Shown here one piece after another: positions 34,055 through 42,055 of a DNA stretch of 64,000 nucleotides. Under the pieces are notes generated by a model. The model worked only from the letters and a program-made list of their open reading frames with translations. It was not told the DNA's origin and did not search any database. Origin of the DNA: an uncultured Collinsella sp. GTDB taxonomy: Bacteria; Actinomycetota; Coriobacteriia; Coriobacteriales; Coriobacteriaceae. The stretch is from contig UQID01000005.1 of the NCBI GenBank assembly GCA_900541045.1, positions 1-64,000 on the forward strand. The letters are read 5' to 3'. Position 1 is the stretch's first letter. Each line of letters begins with the position of its first letter. Position numbers and translations under genes: made by a program.

Positions 34055-34687
34055 CTATCCCCTCTTCCTTGCGGCGTCAGCAGCACGGCGCGCCAGTGCA
34101 TCGGCGCGCGGCAACCACGTATCCAGCAGTTCATCGCACGCCGCCTCGAGTTCCTCGGCGCGCACCCGGTCTTTCATAGATGTGGTATTGGCAAAGAGCG
34201 TCAGGCTCGCGCCTTGCATGGCGGCGCGGCAGAACACGGCGCCGCATGCCACGTCGGACAGCAACTGGCGCGAACCCTTGTCGGCCATGTCCTCGAGCAG
34301 CGCCAGTGCGCGCCCGCAGGCATCCATGATCCGGTACGGCGGCATGGCCGCCACGCGCAACGCGTCCTGAATCGCCGCGGGTCGAGCCGGGTCATCACGA
34401 GGAATACCGTATGCCGCAGACACCTGGCCGTATGCACGAACATCCTCGGCAACCAGACCCACTAGTTCCTGCGCCAACTCGTCTGCCTGGGCAAATGCAC
34501 GCGTCAGATCGTCCGCCCGATCGCTAAGCGCGGGATTGGTCGCCCCGTAGCGAGCGACCATCCCGCAAAGCGAGGCGCCCAGCGCGCCCACAAAGGCGCT
34601 CGCGCTACCGCCGCCGGGAACCGGCTCGCGCGCGGCCAGCGCCTCGGCAAACCCACGGCAGGTCTTGTCCATCATCTCTTGGCTCAT
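34055..34687 (-). CDS. fchA: cyclodeaminase/cyclohydrolase family protein (FchA-like)
   Basis: A 210-residue helical protein of the FTCD_C family, which holds formimino-tetrahydrofolate cyclodeaminase and the clostridial methenyl-tetrahydrofolate cyclohydrolase FchA. The folate-binding signature PVPGGGSASAFVGALGASL is near the N-terminus, followed by long helices. It stands alone, without a formiminotransferase domain, and is followed after 2 bp by folD. That favours FchA over histidine breakdown. AGGTG lies 7 bases before the ATG at 34687. It would interconvert 5,10-methenyl- and 10-formyl-tetrahydrofolate. Confidence 0.85.
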   Translation of the reverse strand: MSQEMMDKTCRGFAEALAAREPVPGGGSASAFVGALGASLCGMVARYGATNPALSDRADDLTRAFAQADELAQELVGLVAEDVRAYGQVSAAYGIPRDDPARPAAIQDALRVAAMPPYRIMDACGRALALLEDMADKGSRQLLSDVACGAVFCRAAMQGASLTLFANTTSMKDRVRAEELEAACDELLDTWLPRADALARRAADAARKRG

Positions 34688-35064
34688 ACGCATGCACCTT
34701 CAAGTCATATAGATCGGTCGGGCGGCAACCGCCGACCAACCGCATCAAACACGTAATGATGCTAAGTCTAGCCCATAAGCACATGAGCGTCAGCACACCT
34801 GGCCATCGTGGATTTCTATGACGAACGATAGGCGTCGGCGCCGCAAACATGGGACACATGGCCCACCTTTCGAGACTTCCGGACGTCACAGACTGGGGCA
34901 TATCTATAAGTAAGGAACCCGTTGGGGCACGGCCGCGCAACGGCCACAAGCGATGAACGGAGGCATAAGCCGCACAGTACACAGAGACATCCGCCGCCAG
35001 CGCAATCAGTACCCCAACAGCATGCGGCGCCGTGATGTCATCGGCAGACAAGGAGGACGCCACC
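34688..35064. promoter_or_regulatory. control region upstream of lipoprotein 1
   Basis: A 377-base gap between divergent genes. It contains GGGACACATGGCCCACC at 34851-34867, repeated exactly at 35808-35824 before the paralogous lipoprotein gene; the core TGGG-N8-CCCA at the second copy is a partial dyad. TATCTA at 34901-34906 could be a minus-10 element. AGGAGG precedes the lipoprotein ATG. No other gene-like frame is supported. Confidence 0.4.
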
Positions 35065-35670
35065 ATGAAGAAAAAGACCCTATCGATCCTTTCCCTGTGC
35101 ATCGCCCTCTTTGCCGCACTCGCCCTTGTCGGCTGCGGCGGGAGCGGATCGGGCGGGGGCAGCAGCGCATCCAAGAGCGAGGGCAAGGAAAAAGCTCCCG
35201 TCGCCAAGAAGACCGACTTTATCTGGTTTAAGATCGAGATGCCCGAGAGCGTTGGCGTAAGCGACTCCGCCGGCAAGAACGCCGACAGGGTCCAGCTCAC
35301 CTTCCCCGAAGACGAGAACGGTTCGGCCGATCGCTTTATCCCCGTTTGGAAAAAAGCGCTGACGGCAGAGGAATCCCACGCCGACCAGGCAGAAAAGAAA
35401 GGTGATACGTTCCAGTGGAAGGATGGCGGGTCCGTCGAGTATAACGGCAGGACGTGGCTCGTCGGAACGTACGAGGACAACAGCGGCGTCTCAACCCTCC
35501 TCTTTACCGACGTTGAGCCGGGAAGCGTATACGTCCTCATCTCGAACTTCGATCTGCATAAGAAAGAAGCCGAGGCGCTCCTCAACTCCATCGAGTTTCC
35601 CGATGACATGGCGAAGGCAGTTGCCGAGGCACGCGAAGTCGAGATTTCGAGCATCGAGATCAAGCATTAG
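35065..35670 (+). CDS. lipoprotein, copy 1 of a tandem pair
   Basis: A 201-residue lipoprotein. The signal peptide (KKKTLSILSLCIALFAALAL) ends in the lipobox LVGCG, so Cys is lipidated and the protein sits on the outer face of the membrane. A Gly/Ser linker follows, then a domain of about 150 residues starting TDFIWFKIEMPE and ending in a SIEFPDDMAKAV helix. Its neighbour at 35897 is a clear paralogue. No named domain recognised; the fold looks mixed alpha/beta with two conserved Trp/Tyr-rich strands (YNGRTW). AGGAGG lies before the ATG. Confidence 0.8.
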   Translation: MKKKTLSILSLCIALFAALALVGCGGSGSGGGSSASKSEGKEKAPVAKKTDFIWFKIEMPESVGVSDSAGKNADRVQLTFPEDENGSADRFIPVWKKALTAEESHADQAEKKGDTFQWKDGGSVEYNGRTWLVGTYEDNSGVSTLLFTDVEPGSVYVLISNFDLHKKEAEALLNSIEFPDDMAKAVAEAREVEISSIEIKH

Positions 35671-35723
35671 GGGATCGCACGCAGCATCGCATGCGCAGTC
35701 ATTAAATGATCGAACGCCCAGCC

Positions 35724-35760
35724 AGGGGAGGATCGGATCGGCCGGCCCTCCCCTCTTTTA
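35724..35760 (+). terminator. rho-independent terminator of lipoprotein 1
   Basis: AGGGGAGG at 35724-35731 pairs with CCTCCCCT at 35747-35754, with an inner GGCC-rich loop, followed by CTTTTA. Confidence 0.85.
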
Positions 35761-35807
35761 CGCCCGGGCATATTGCCACTTGTCGGCGCAAATCCGGCCC
35801 TCAGAAT

Positions 35808-35824
35808 GGGACACATGGCCCACC
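35808..35824 (+). promoter_or_regulatory. shared upstream box GGGACACATGGCCCACC
   Basis: An exact 17-base copy of the box at 34851-34867. Here it lies 73 bp before the second lipoprotein start, with TACAGT at 35844-35849 as a possible minus-10 element. Its repetition before both paralogues suggests a common regulator or a retained piece of duplicated promoter. Confidence 0.45.
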
Positions 35825-35896
35825 CGAACGAGCCGCTCGCGCGTACAGTAAAGACAGGTAATCCATAGGCGGTTACAGATCGAGGAGGACACGACC

Positions 35897-36490
35897 ATGA
35901 AAAAGAAGGCCTTTGCGATTCTCACCCTCTGCATCAGCCTCTTTGCCGCAGTTGCCCTGGTGGGCTGCGGTGGCAGCGGCGGCGCTACCGGAAGTGGCGG
36001 TGGCGGCGGAGCTGAAAAGCCAGCCGTGGATATGAGGACCGACTTCATTTGGTTTAAGGTCGAGGTTCCCGAGGGCGTCGAGATTACCGACGTTGCCGGC
36101 GACACGGCCGACAGGGCCCAGTTTAAGTTCACCGAGAGCGAACACGCCAGCGACTGCTTCATCCCCGTCTTCGATCCTGACAAGAAGGCCGATGAACTGT
36201 TTGACTACGAGGCAAAGTGGAAGGCCAACTCCGGATGGACCGAGAGCGATCCCGTTAAGTACAACGGCAAGACCTGGCGCAGCGCCTACTTTACGCACTC
36301 GGGCGGCGTGACGACCGAGTACTTCACCGACGTTGACGGCGGCAGCGTGTACGTGCGCATCGACAACGTCGAGGAACACAAGGACGCCGTCGAGACCATG
36401 ATGGAGTCTCTGGAATTTGCCGACGACATCGCCACGGCCAAGACCGAGGCCATGGACGTTAAGCTCGAGGATATCGAGATTAAACGCTAA
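35897..36490 (+). CDS. lipoprotein, copy 2 of a tandem pair
   Basis: A 197-residue lipoprotein paralogous to the one at 35065. The signal peptide (KKKAFAILTLCISLFAAVAL) ends at LVGCG. The Gly-rich linker is followed by TDFIWFKVEVPE, the FIPVF strand, VKYNGKTWRSAYF, and a SLEFADDIATAKTEA helix. The order and spacing match copy 1 throughout, so this is a whole-gene tandem duplication with its own promoter box and terminator. Function unknown. Confidence 0.8.
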   Translation: MKKKAFAILTLCISLFAAVALVGCGGSGGATGSGGGGGAEKPAVDMRTDFIWFKVEVPEGVEITDVAGDTADRAQFKFTESEHASDCFIPVFDPDKKADELFDYEAKWKANSGWTESDPVKYNGKTWRSAYFTHSGGVTTEYFTDVDGGSVYVRIDNVEEHKDAVETMMESLEFADDIATAKTEAMDVKLEDIEIKR

Positions 36491-36561
36491 GCGACTGGCG
36501 AGCGCAGCGGGAAACACGGGCGCAGCGTAAACAAGCGACGGTATCCCAGCGCTTCGTACCA

Positions 36562-36594
36562 AGGGAGGGCCGGTAAACCGACCCTCCTTTTCTT
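36562..36594 (+). terminator. rho-independent terminator of lipoprotein 2
   Basis: AGGGAGGG pairs with CCCTCCT around CCGGTAAACCG, followed by TTTTCTT. Confidence 0.85.
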
Positions 36595-36795
36595 ATGCCG
36601 GTAGCCGACGAACGCGAGGACGCCGGACGCCGGAACCGCCCCAAATGTGGCAACAGTACGAACACGACAAACACCCCAACACGTCCACCCGCCGATTTAT
36701 TGCGCCGCGCAGACAATTAAACCGGCGTCTTTAAACATCTGGGCAGTATAGTGACCAAAACTATCGCATAACCGCACTCTGCGAATGGAGAAGTT
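36595..36795 (+). promoter_or_regulatory. region upstream of the phospholipase C gene
   Basis: With the preceding terminator this makes a 305-base gap. TATAGT at 36747-36752 is a good minus-10 match about 45 bp before the start codon, without a convincing minus-35. GGAG lies 6 bases before the ATG. Nothing else seen. Confidence 0.35.
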
Positions 36796-39267
36796 ATGAC
36801 CGAACACCACGCCATTAGCCGTCGAGCATTCACGTTGGGCCTAGGACTCGCAGCATTGTCGCCATTTGTAAGCCTGCCCGAAACCGCGGGATTGGGCCTT
36901 CCCGTGCGCGCGGCATTTGCAGAAGACGCACCCACACCGGCGGCCACCCTCGACAAGTTCGTCATTCGCCTTCGCCCCGCGGGCTATTTTCGCACCGCGA
37001 GCGTCAACGAAGACGGCAACGTCATCGGCAACGTCTGCCACCTGTTTAATGACGGCACGTCCAGCAAGCTCATCCTTGAGAACGTAACGACCAAGAATGA
37101 CGATACAAACTGGTATGCTATCCGCACCTTGCTCAATTTCGAAGAGCACAAGAAGACGGGCTACAGCATTTGGTCGGTCGATGGCGACTCGGACAAAGAT
37201 GGAAAGGTCATCCACGTATGGAGTGGCGAGCATGACGGCAAGGCCAGTCGCTCTTTTGCGTTCAAGCGTCAATCAAACGGTACCTATATCATCCGAGACC
37301 GCACGGTCGAGAAAGAAACCGAGAAAAAAGACATTAAGTACCTGGCCATAGAAAAGGACGGCAAAGACCAGGACAACAATAAGATCTGCCATAAGAGTAA
37401 GAGCATTCCGTGGGAGCTCGAGCTTGTCGGCTACAGCATGGACAAGACCAATGCCACAGTTAGCAGCATCGACTGGACCACGTATAGCAGCTACGTCGAC
37501 GGACCATGCTGGATGAAATACGTCGACGGCAACAAATACCTCGACGAGCTGAGCATCCCGGGCACGCATGATTCAAGCACCTGCAGCGTCGACAACGACA
37601 CCGAGCCCCAAACCTCGCTTGCAAAGTGCCAGCAGGATTACATCCCCACGCAGTTGCTCGAAGGCATTCGCTATTTTGATATCCGACTTGGAAAGAACAA
37701 CGATAAAGGCGACCCCGGCATCGACCATGGAATATGCTACTTGCTCAAAAAAGACGGGGGCTTTATACATCTCTCCGATGTCATCGGTTACTTCAAAACA
37801 TTTTTGAACGAAAACCCGTCAGAAGCGCTCATCATGCTGGTGTCACGAGGCAACGACGAAGCTACCGACGAAAGCATTACGACGGCTTTCGCCAATGTTA
37901 TGGACAATAACTCCGATCTGTTCTATACGTCGAGCCATGTCCCCACACTGAACGAGGTGCGCGGAAAGATCGTCCTGCTGCGTCGATTTAAACTCGCCGG
38001 CGACAGCGTAGACGGCCACACGTGGGGCCTCGACCTCACCGAATGGGATGACAAGATCAAGGCGCATTCCGGAAAGTCCATGTGCCTCGTGAAATACGAG
38101 CAAGGCTTTGAGGCTGCGGGCAATACGGGCGACAAAGAGCCCTATAGCACAGCGGTATATGCCCAAGACCATTACAACTGCACGGGATCCAGTAAGATCG
38201 ACTGGGTCGATATGGCCCTGAAGGCAGCGTCCGAGTTCGAGCGCAGCACCGTAGATATCACTGCCGCGGACGGGACAACGGTGCAGGCAACGGAGCGCTG
38301 CTGGTTTATCAACTATACTAGCTGCACGCAAAACAACCCTTTTACCGCAGCGCGAGTGGTCAACGAGCACCTGTACAAGAGCTCATATATAAACAATACC
38401 GGAGTTGAGAGCACAAAGGCGGACTGCCGCAAGCACATTGGCATCATCGCATCCGACTTTGTTGATGCGACACTGGCCCGGAGCATCTACCAGCGCAATT
38501 ACGATACGGAGCACAAGCAGACGGCTTCGTGCTACCTCCCAGCCCGCATGCACATGACATATGGCGACTCGCTGAGCGACGCCTCGCTCCAGGACGGCAA
38601 GACCGTTGGCGAGGGTCATTTCCGCCTCGTCGATAGCAGCAACGTACTCAACGTAGCAGCCTCGGGACATGCGTTTGCCATCGAATATGTGGATGTCGAC
38701 GCCCTGGGCAACGAGACTGTTACGGGGCTGCAGGGCCCTGTGCCCATCGATATCGATCCACGTGCGCTGACGCCCCATTTTGAGGGACTCGAAGGCCTTA
38801 AGGCCGGCGAAGACGCGCGCGCCAAGATTGCGGCATCACTCGAGGGCAAGCTCGAAACCGATGCCTGCACGGCCCAGCTCGAGTTTGTGCACGACGCGGA
38901 CGGCGCTCCGGGCACGGCAATGGCCGAGGGCGAAACATTTGCCGCAGGAACGTACTGGGTGCGCGTGAAAAGCCTTTTGGGCGACGCGGCACAGAACTAC
39001 ATGCTCGCCAGCGATGGAGCCGCAAGCTTCACCGTAGCGGCCTCGGGCAGCGCAGGCGGCGCCGGCACCGGCACTGGCGCCAACGCGGGCAGCGCGGACA
39101 AGAACGGTAAGGGCAACAAGGGCAAGGGCTCGGGCGGAAAACTCGCCGACACAGGCGACGGTTCCGGCATTGCCGCCGGGCTCGCCGCTGCCGCCGTGGC
39201 AACAACGGTTGCCGGCGCAGCAATGCTTGCCAATGACCGCGAAGACAACGAAGGTGCTAGCGAATAG
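36796..39267 (+). CDS. secreted phosphatidylinositol-specific phospholipase C domain protein
   Basis: An 823-residue exported protein. The N-terminus has a twin-arginine-type signal (ISRRAFTLGLGLAAL). Residues about 55-225 look like a ricin-type beta-trefoil (IWSVDGDSDKDGKVIHVWS). The PI-PLC X domain starts near residue 245: LSIPGTHDSST holds the first catalytic His, IRYFDIRLG and IDHGICY the second, as in Bacillus PI-PLC. After about 600 come beta-rich stalk modules, a Gly/Lys linker, and LADTG followed by a hydrophobic stretch, a sortase-like signal that lacks the usual basic tail. It should cleave phosphatidylinositol or GPI at the cell surface; host lipids are a plausible target. No sortase gene is nearby. 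Confidence 0.88.
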   Translation: MTEHHAISRRAFTLGLGLAALSPFVSLPETAGLGLPVRAAFAEDAPTPAATLDKFVIRLRPAGYFRTASVNEDGNVIGNVCHLFNDGTSSKLILENVTTKNDDTNWYAIRTLLNFEEHKKTGYSIWSVDGDSDKDGKVIHVWSGEHDGKASRSFAFKRQSNGTYIIRDRTVEKETEKKDIKYLAIEKDGKDQDNNKICHKSKSIPWELELVGYSMDKTNATVSSIDWTTYSSYVDGPCWMKYVDGNKYLDELSIPGTHDSSTCSVDNDTEPQTSLAKCQQDYIPTQLLEGIRYFDIRLGKNNDKGDPGIDHGICYLLKKDGGFIHLSDVIGYFKTFLNENPSEALIMLVSRGNDEATDESITTAFANVMDNNSDLFYTSSHVPTLNEVRGKIVLLRRFKLAGDSVDGHTWGLDLTEWDDKIKAHSGKSMCLVKYEQGFEAAGNTGDKEPYSTAVYAQDHYNCTGSSKIDWVDMALKAASEFERSTVDITAADGTTVQATERCWFINYTSCTQNNPFTAARVVNEHLYKSSYINNTGVESTKADCRKHIGIIASDFVDATLARSIYQRNYDTEHKQTASCYLPARMHMTYGDSLSDASLQDGKTVGEGHFRLVDSSNVLNVAASGHAFAIEYVDVDALGNETVTGLQGPVPIDIDPRALTPHFEGLEGLKAGEDARAKIAASLEGKLETDACTAQLEFVHDADGAPGTAMAEGETFAAGTYWVRVKSLLGDAAQNYMLASDGAASFTVAASGSAGGAGTGTGANAGSADKNGKGNKGKGSGGKLADTGDGSGIAAGLAAAAVATTVAGAAMLANDREDNEGASE

Positions 39268-39297
39268 GCAAGCCAGTCTTTTGGGCGCATCAACTCA

Positions 39298-39334
39298 ATC
39301 GGGGCGTAGAATACCGTTCTGCGCCCCGATTTTC
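39298..39334 (+). terminator. rho-independent terminator of the phospholipase gene
   Basis: ATCGGGGCGTAGAA pairs with TTCTGCGCCCCGAT (one G-U) around a short loop, followed by TTTC. Confidence 0.85.
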
Positions 39335-39359
39335 ACCTTGGCCCGTACGCCGTTATCGG

Positions 39360-39629
39360 CTACATCACCATGTTCAGCGCGTTAACAAACTCCTGGGCCT
39401 TCGCACGACTGCTCGGGCTAAAGACGCAAGCGGTTAACAGTCGATTGCGCAGAAAAACGTCGCGGCCCTTGATCCTGTTGACCCCCGTGATGTCCTTAAG
39501 GTAAACGATCTCGGTGTGCTTGCCACCAAACGCGCCCTTCTTGAGCACCTCGATACGGTTAGGCTAGATCTTGACGTCTTTAAACCTGCCCGAACCTTTG
39601 TCCTGGAACAGCAAAGTGTTGTTATCCAT
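39360..39629 (-). pseudogene. PH-like domain protein interrupted by an in-frame TAG
   Basis: Reading on the minus strand from ATG 39629, MDNNTLLFQDKGSGRFKDVK-I is followed by TAG at codon 22; the same frame then continues PNRIEVLKKGAFGG and on through 60 more residues to a normal stop at 39360. The two parts read as one small beta-rich domain with a C-terminal helix (AKAQEFVNALNMV), like bacterial PH or GRAM-type domains. A single base change (TAC or TAT to TAG) would explain it. Restart at the GTG at 39548 is possible but has no good ribosome site. Confidence 0.65.
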
Positions 39630-39790
39630 GCGTGTCACTCCCGCGGGGTTCGCTAAAACTGCCTCTATGGCCACATTTTAGTCACCGCAAGGCTCCCATG
39701 CGAAGGTGCCAGACAGCACAGCAATTCGTGTCCGCGCGAGGCTTTAAACTAAATGCGATAAAGATGCATTCCACAGGAGGAAAGTGGGCG

Positions 39791-40846
39791 ATGGTGATGG
39801 GCGAACTGGCAAACCGCGGAGAATCGGCAATCGTGCCCGAAGGTTTTTATAAGCAGGTTTCCTCGATTCTCAACGCTGCTCGCGACAAGGCATATGCCGC
39901 CGTTAACTTTGCGATGGTTGAGGCATATTGGGAGATCGGCAAGAGCATTGTTGAGGAACAAGGCGGAGAAGAGCGCGCCAGGTATGGAGAGGCGCTGCTT
40001 AAAGGACTCGCGACCAGGCTTACCACAGATTTCGGCAAAGGCTTTGATACCTCAAACCTCCGCTACATGCGGCAGTTTTATTTAGCATTCCCAATTCGTG
40101 ACGCACTGCGTCACGAATTGAACTGGACACATTATCGCAGACTATCTCGCATTCCCGACCCCGAAGCTCGCATTTGGTACATGAACGAATGCGCCGACTC
40201 TCGCTGGAGCACGCGTCAGCTCGAGCGCCAAATCAACACCATGTTCCGCGAGCGTCTACTTGCCAGCAAGGACAAAGAGACCGTCGCCCAGGAAATCCAA
40301 AAGAGCGTCCCGGTTCATCGCCCCGAGGATATTATCCGCGACCCATATGTGCTGGAGTTTTTAGGCTTCTCGGACGATACTGCGTTTCGTGAGAGCGATT
40401 TAGAGCAGGCACTCATCACGCATCTTCAGAGGTTTCTGTTGGAACTTGGCCGCGGCTTCGCTTTCGAGGCGCGTCAGAAGCGCATCACCTTTGATGGACG
40501 TCATTTCTATATTGACCTCGTTTTTTACAACTATCTGATGCGCTGCTTCGTGCTCATCGACCTTAAGACCGATGACCTTACGCATCAGGACCTGGGCCAG
40601 ATGCAAATGTATGTGAACTACTACACGCGTGAGCTCATGAACGAAGGCGACAATCCACCCATAGGCATCGTGCTCTGCGCGGACAAAAGCGATTCGATTG
40701 TCGAGTACACGCTGCCCGAAGACAACGACCAAGTGTTTGCCGCCAAATACCTGCCGTACCTTCCAAGCAAGGAAGAGCTGGCGCGCGAGCTGAGTGCCGA
40801 ATACCGCGCCATCAACGAAGCGACTAATGGCGAAGCGCAAGGGTAG
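39791..40846 (+). CDS. DUF1016 (YhcG-type) PDDEXK nuclease domain protein
   Basis: A 351-residue protein of the DUF1016 family. The N-terminal DUF1016_N part contains EAYWEIGKSIVEEQ, SNLRYMRQFYLAFP and ELNWTHYRRLSRI. The C-terminal part is a PDDEXK nuclease core: FYIDLVFYNYLMRCFVLIDLK supplies Asp and the D-x-K. Family members are often found near restriction systems or mobile elements; their role is not settled. AGGAGG precedes the ATG at 39791. A 27-base near-perfect palindrome at 40084-40120 lies inside the coding sequence. An ADP-ribosylglycohydrolase gene follows after 63 bp. Confidence 0.88.
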   Translation: MVMGELANRGESAIVPEGFYKQVSSILNAARDKAYAAVNFAMVEAYWEIGKSIVEEQGGEERARYGEALLKGLATRLTTDFGKGFDTSNLRYMRQFYLAFPIRDALRHELNWTHYRRLSRIPDPEARIWYMNECADSRWSTRQLERQINTMFRERLLASKDKETVAQEIQKSVPVHRPEDIIRDPYVLEFLGFSDDTAFRESDLEQALITHLQRFLLELGRGFAFEARQKRITFDGRHFYIDLVFYNYLMRCFVLIDLKTDDLTHQDLGQMQMYVNYYTRELMNEGDNPPIGIVLCADKSDSIVEYTLPEDNDQVFAAKYLPYLPSKEELARELSAEYRAINEATNGEAQG

Positions 40847-40909
40847 CAACACGTTGTGACCGATACCCCCGACGACGTTCCACTTCCCCTGGCATAAGAG
40901 GAGCATTCC

Positions 40910-41698
40910 ATGACAGACAGACCGGAAACAACGCTACGCGACTGCATCTATGGACTTGCCGTCGGCGACGCGTTGGGCGTTCCCTACGAGTTCAGGCCCC
41001 GCGGTACATTCGAATGCATCGACATGATCGGCTACGGCACGCATGGGCAGCCCGCCGGCACCTGGAGCGACGACACTTCTATGACGCTTGCTACCTGCGA
41101 CTCGATTAGAGAGCTTGGGCGCATCGACACCGCAGACATGCGCGACAAGTTCGTAAGCTGGATTGCCCGTGGCGAGTATACGATCGACGGCGTTTTCGAT
41201 TTCGGCGGCACGACCGCCCGCGCCTTGCGTGCCGGCAAAGGTGGCTCCGGCGAACGCGACAACGGCAACGGATCGCTCATGCGCATCGCTCCCTTGGCGT
41301 TCACCGATGCTACAGACGAAGAGATCGGCGAGGTCTCCGCGATCACGCACGCCCACAGAACGTCGACCGACGCATGCGTCATATTTGTCGAGCTGATGAG
41401 GGACGTGATGAACGGCACGCCCCCCTCGTGGGCGCTCCACCTGAAAGGCGTGTCCGAGCACGAAATCAGGTCTGGCGGCTTCGTGCTTGACACGCTTAGG
41501 GCCGCCACCTGGTGCTTTGTGAACACCAACAGCTACGAAGAATGCGTACTTGCCGCCGTCAACCTGGGCGACGACACTGACACCACCGCAGCCGTCGCAG
41601 GTGCCCTCGCCGGCACGGCATACGGTATCGAGGCCATCCCGCAGGAATGGATCGATACTCTACGAGGGAAGGATCTGATTGAGAGCTGCCTGTTTTAG
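40910..41698 (+). CDS. ADP-ribosylglycohydrolase family protein
   Basis: A 262-residue DraG/ARH-type hydrolase, which removes ADP-ribose from proteins or nucleic acids. The metal-binding motifs are intact: YGLAVGDALGVPYEF, GTWSDDTSMTLA, RDNGNGSLMRIAPL and NLGDDTDTTAAVAGALAG. AGAGGAG precedes the ATG. It lies 63 bp after the DUF1016 gene on the same strand. No ADP-ribosyltransferase is in the window, so the substrate is unknown. Confidence 0.9.
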   Translation: MTDRPETTLRDCIYGLAVGDALGVPYEFRPRGTFECIDMIGYGTHGQPAGTWSDDTSMTLATCDSIRELGRIDTADMRDKFVSWIARGEYTIDGVFDFGGTTARALRAGKGGSGERDNGNGSLMRIAPLAFTDATDEEIGEVSAITHAHRTSTDACVIFVELMRDVMNGTPPSWALHLKGVSEHEIRSGGFVLDTLRAATWCFVNTNSYEECVLAAVNLGDDTDTTAAVAGALAGTAYGIEAIPQEWIDTLRGKDLIESCLF

Positions 41699-42055
41699 AG
41701 CGCGTCTTCAACGAAAACAATGTCAGCCGCGCAAATGATTAAGGGACCGTATAAATGATGATTACAGAATGCGCCGTCATGGGTCCGTTCGTCACAGAGC
41801 AAAGTACCGTGGGGCCGTACACCGTGTTGGTATTCGAATCCCCGCTGCCGCAGAAAAGGGCTGGTTGCAGCCGGCCCTTTAGACGATAATACCTGCGTTG
41901 CTCGCGCTTCCGAAGTGTGACTAGCTGATGAGCGGGTTCCGCGGCACAATCTGATTCTACCCAGTGGGGCGGCTCTTTTGCAGCCGCCCCACCGTTTATT
42001 TAGATCTACCACGACGGACAGCTCGCACTACTGCGTACTGTCCCGTACCGCTCCC
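41699..42055. other. convergent intergenic region with two hairpins
   Basis: A 357-base gap between convergent gene ends. AAAGGGCTGG pairs with CCGGCCCTTT at 41855-41880 around a 4-base loop plus mismatch. GTGGGGCGGCT pairs with AGCCGCCCCAC at 41963-41991 and is followed by GTTTATTTA, a likely terminator. A 43-codon frame (41755-41886, AGGGA upstream) is not convincing as a gene. The TATTCGAATCCCC stretch near 41830 recalls a tRNA T-arm, but no tRNA fold can be built around it. Confidence 0.4.
41963..41999 (+). terminator. terminator in the ADP-ribosylglycohydrolase / zinc-ribbon gap
   Basis: An 11-bp perfect stem, GTGGGGCGGCT with AGCCGCCCCAC, encloses CTTTTGC and is followed by GTTTATTTA on the plus strand. 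It could also stop the convergent transcript. Confidence 0.65.

Noticed and set aside
41820..41850. tRNA T-arm-like TATTCGAATCCCC
   Set aside because: No acceptor stem, D-arm or anticodon stem can be formed around it.
41755..41886. A 43-codon frame after the ADP-ribosylglycohydrolase gene
   Set aside because: The ribosome site is weak, it runs through a hairpin, and the product has no domain or membrane span.
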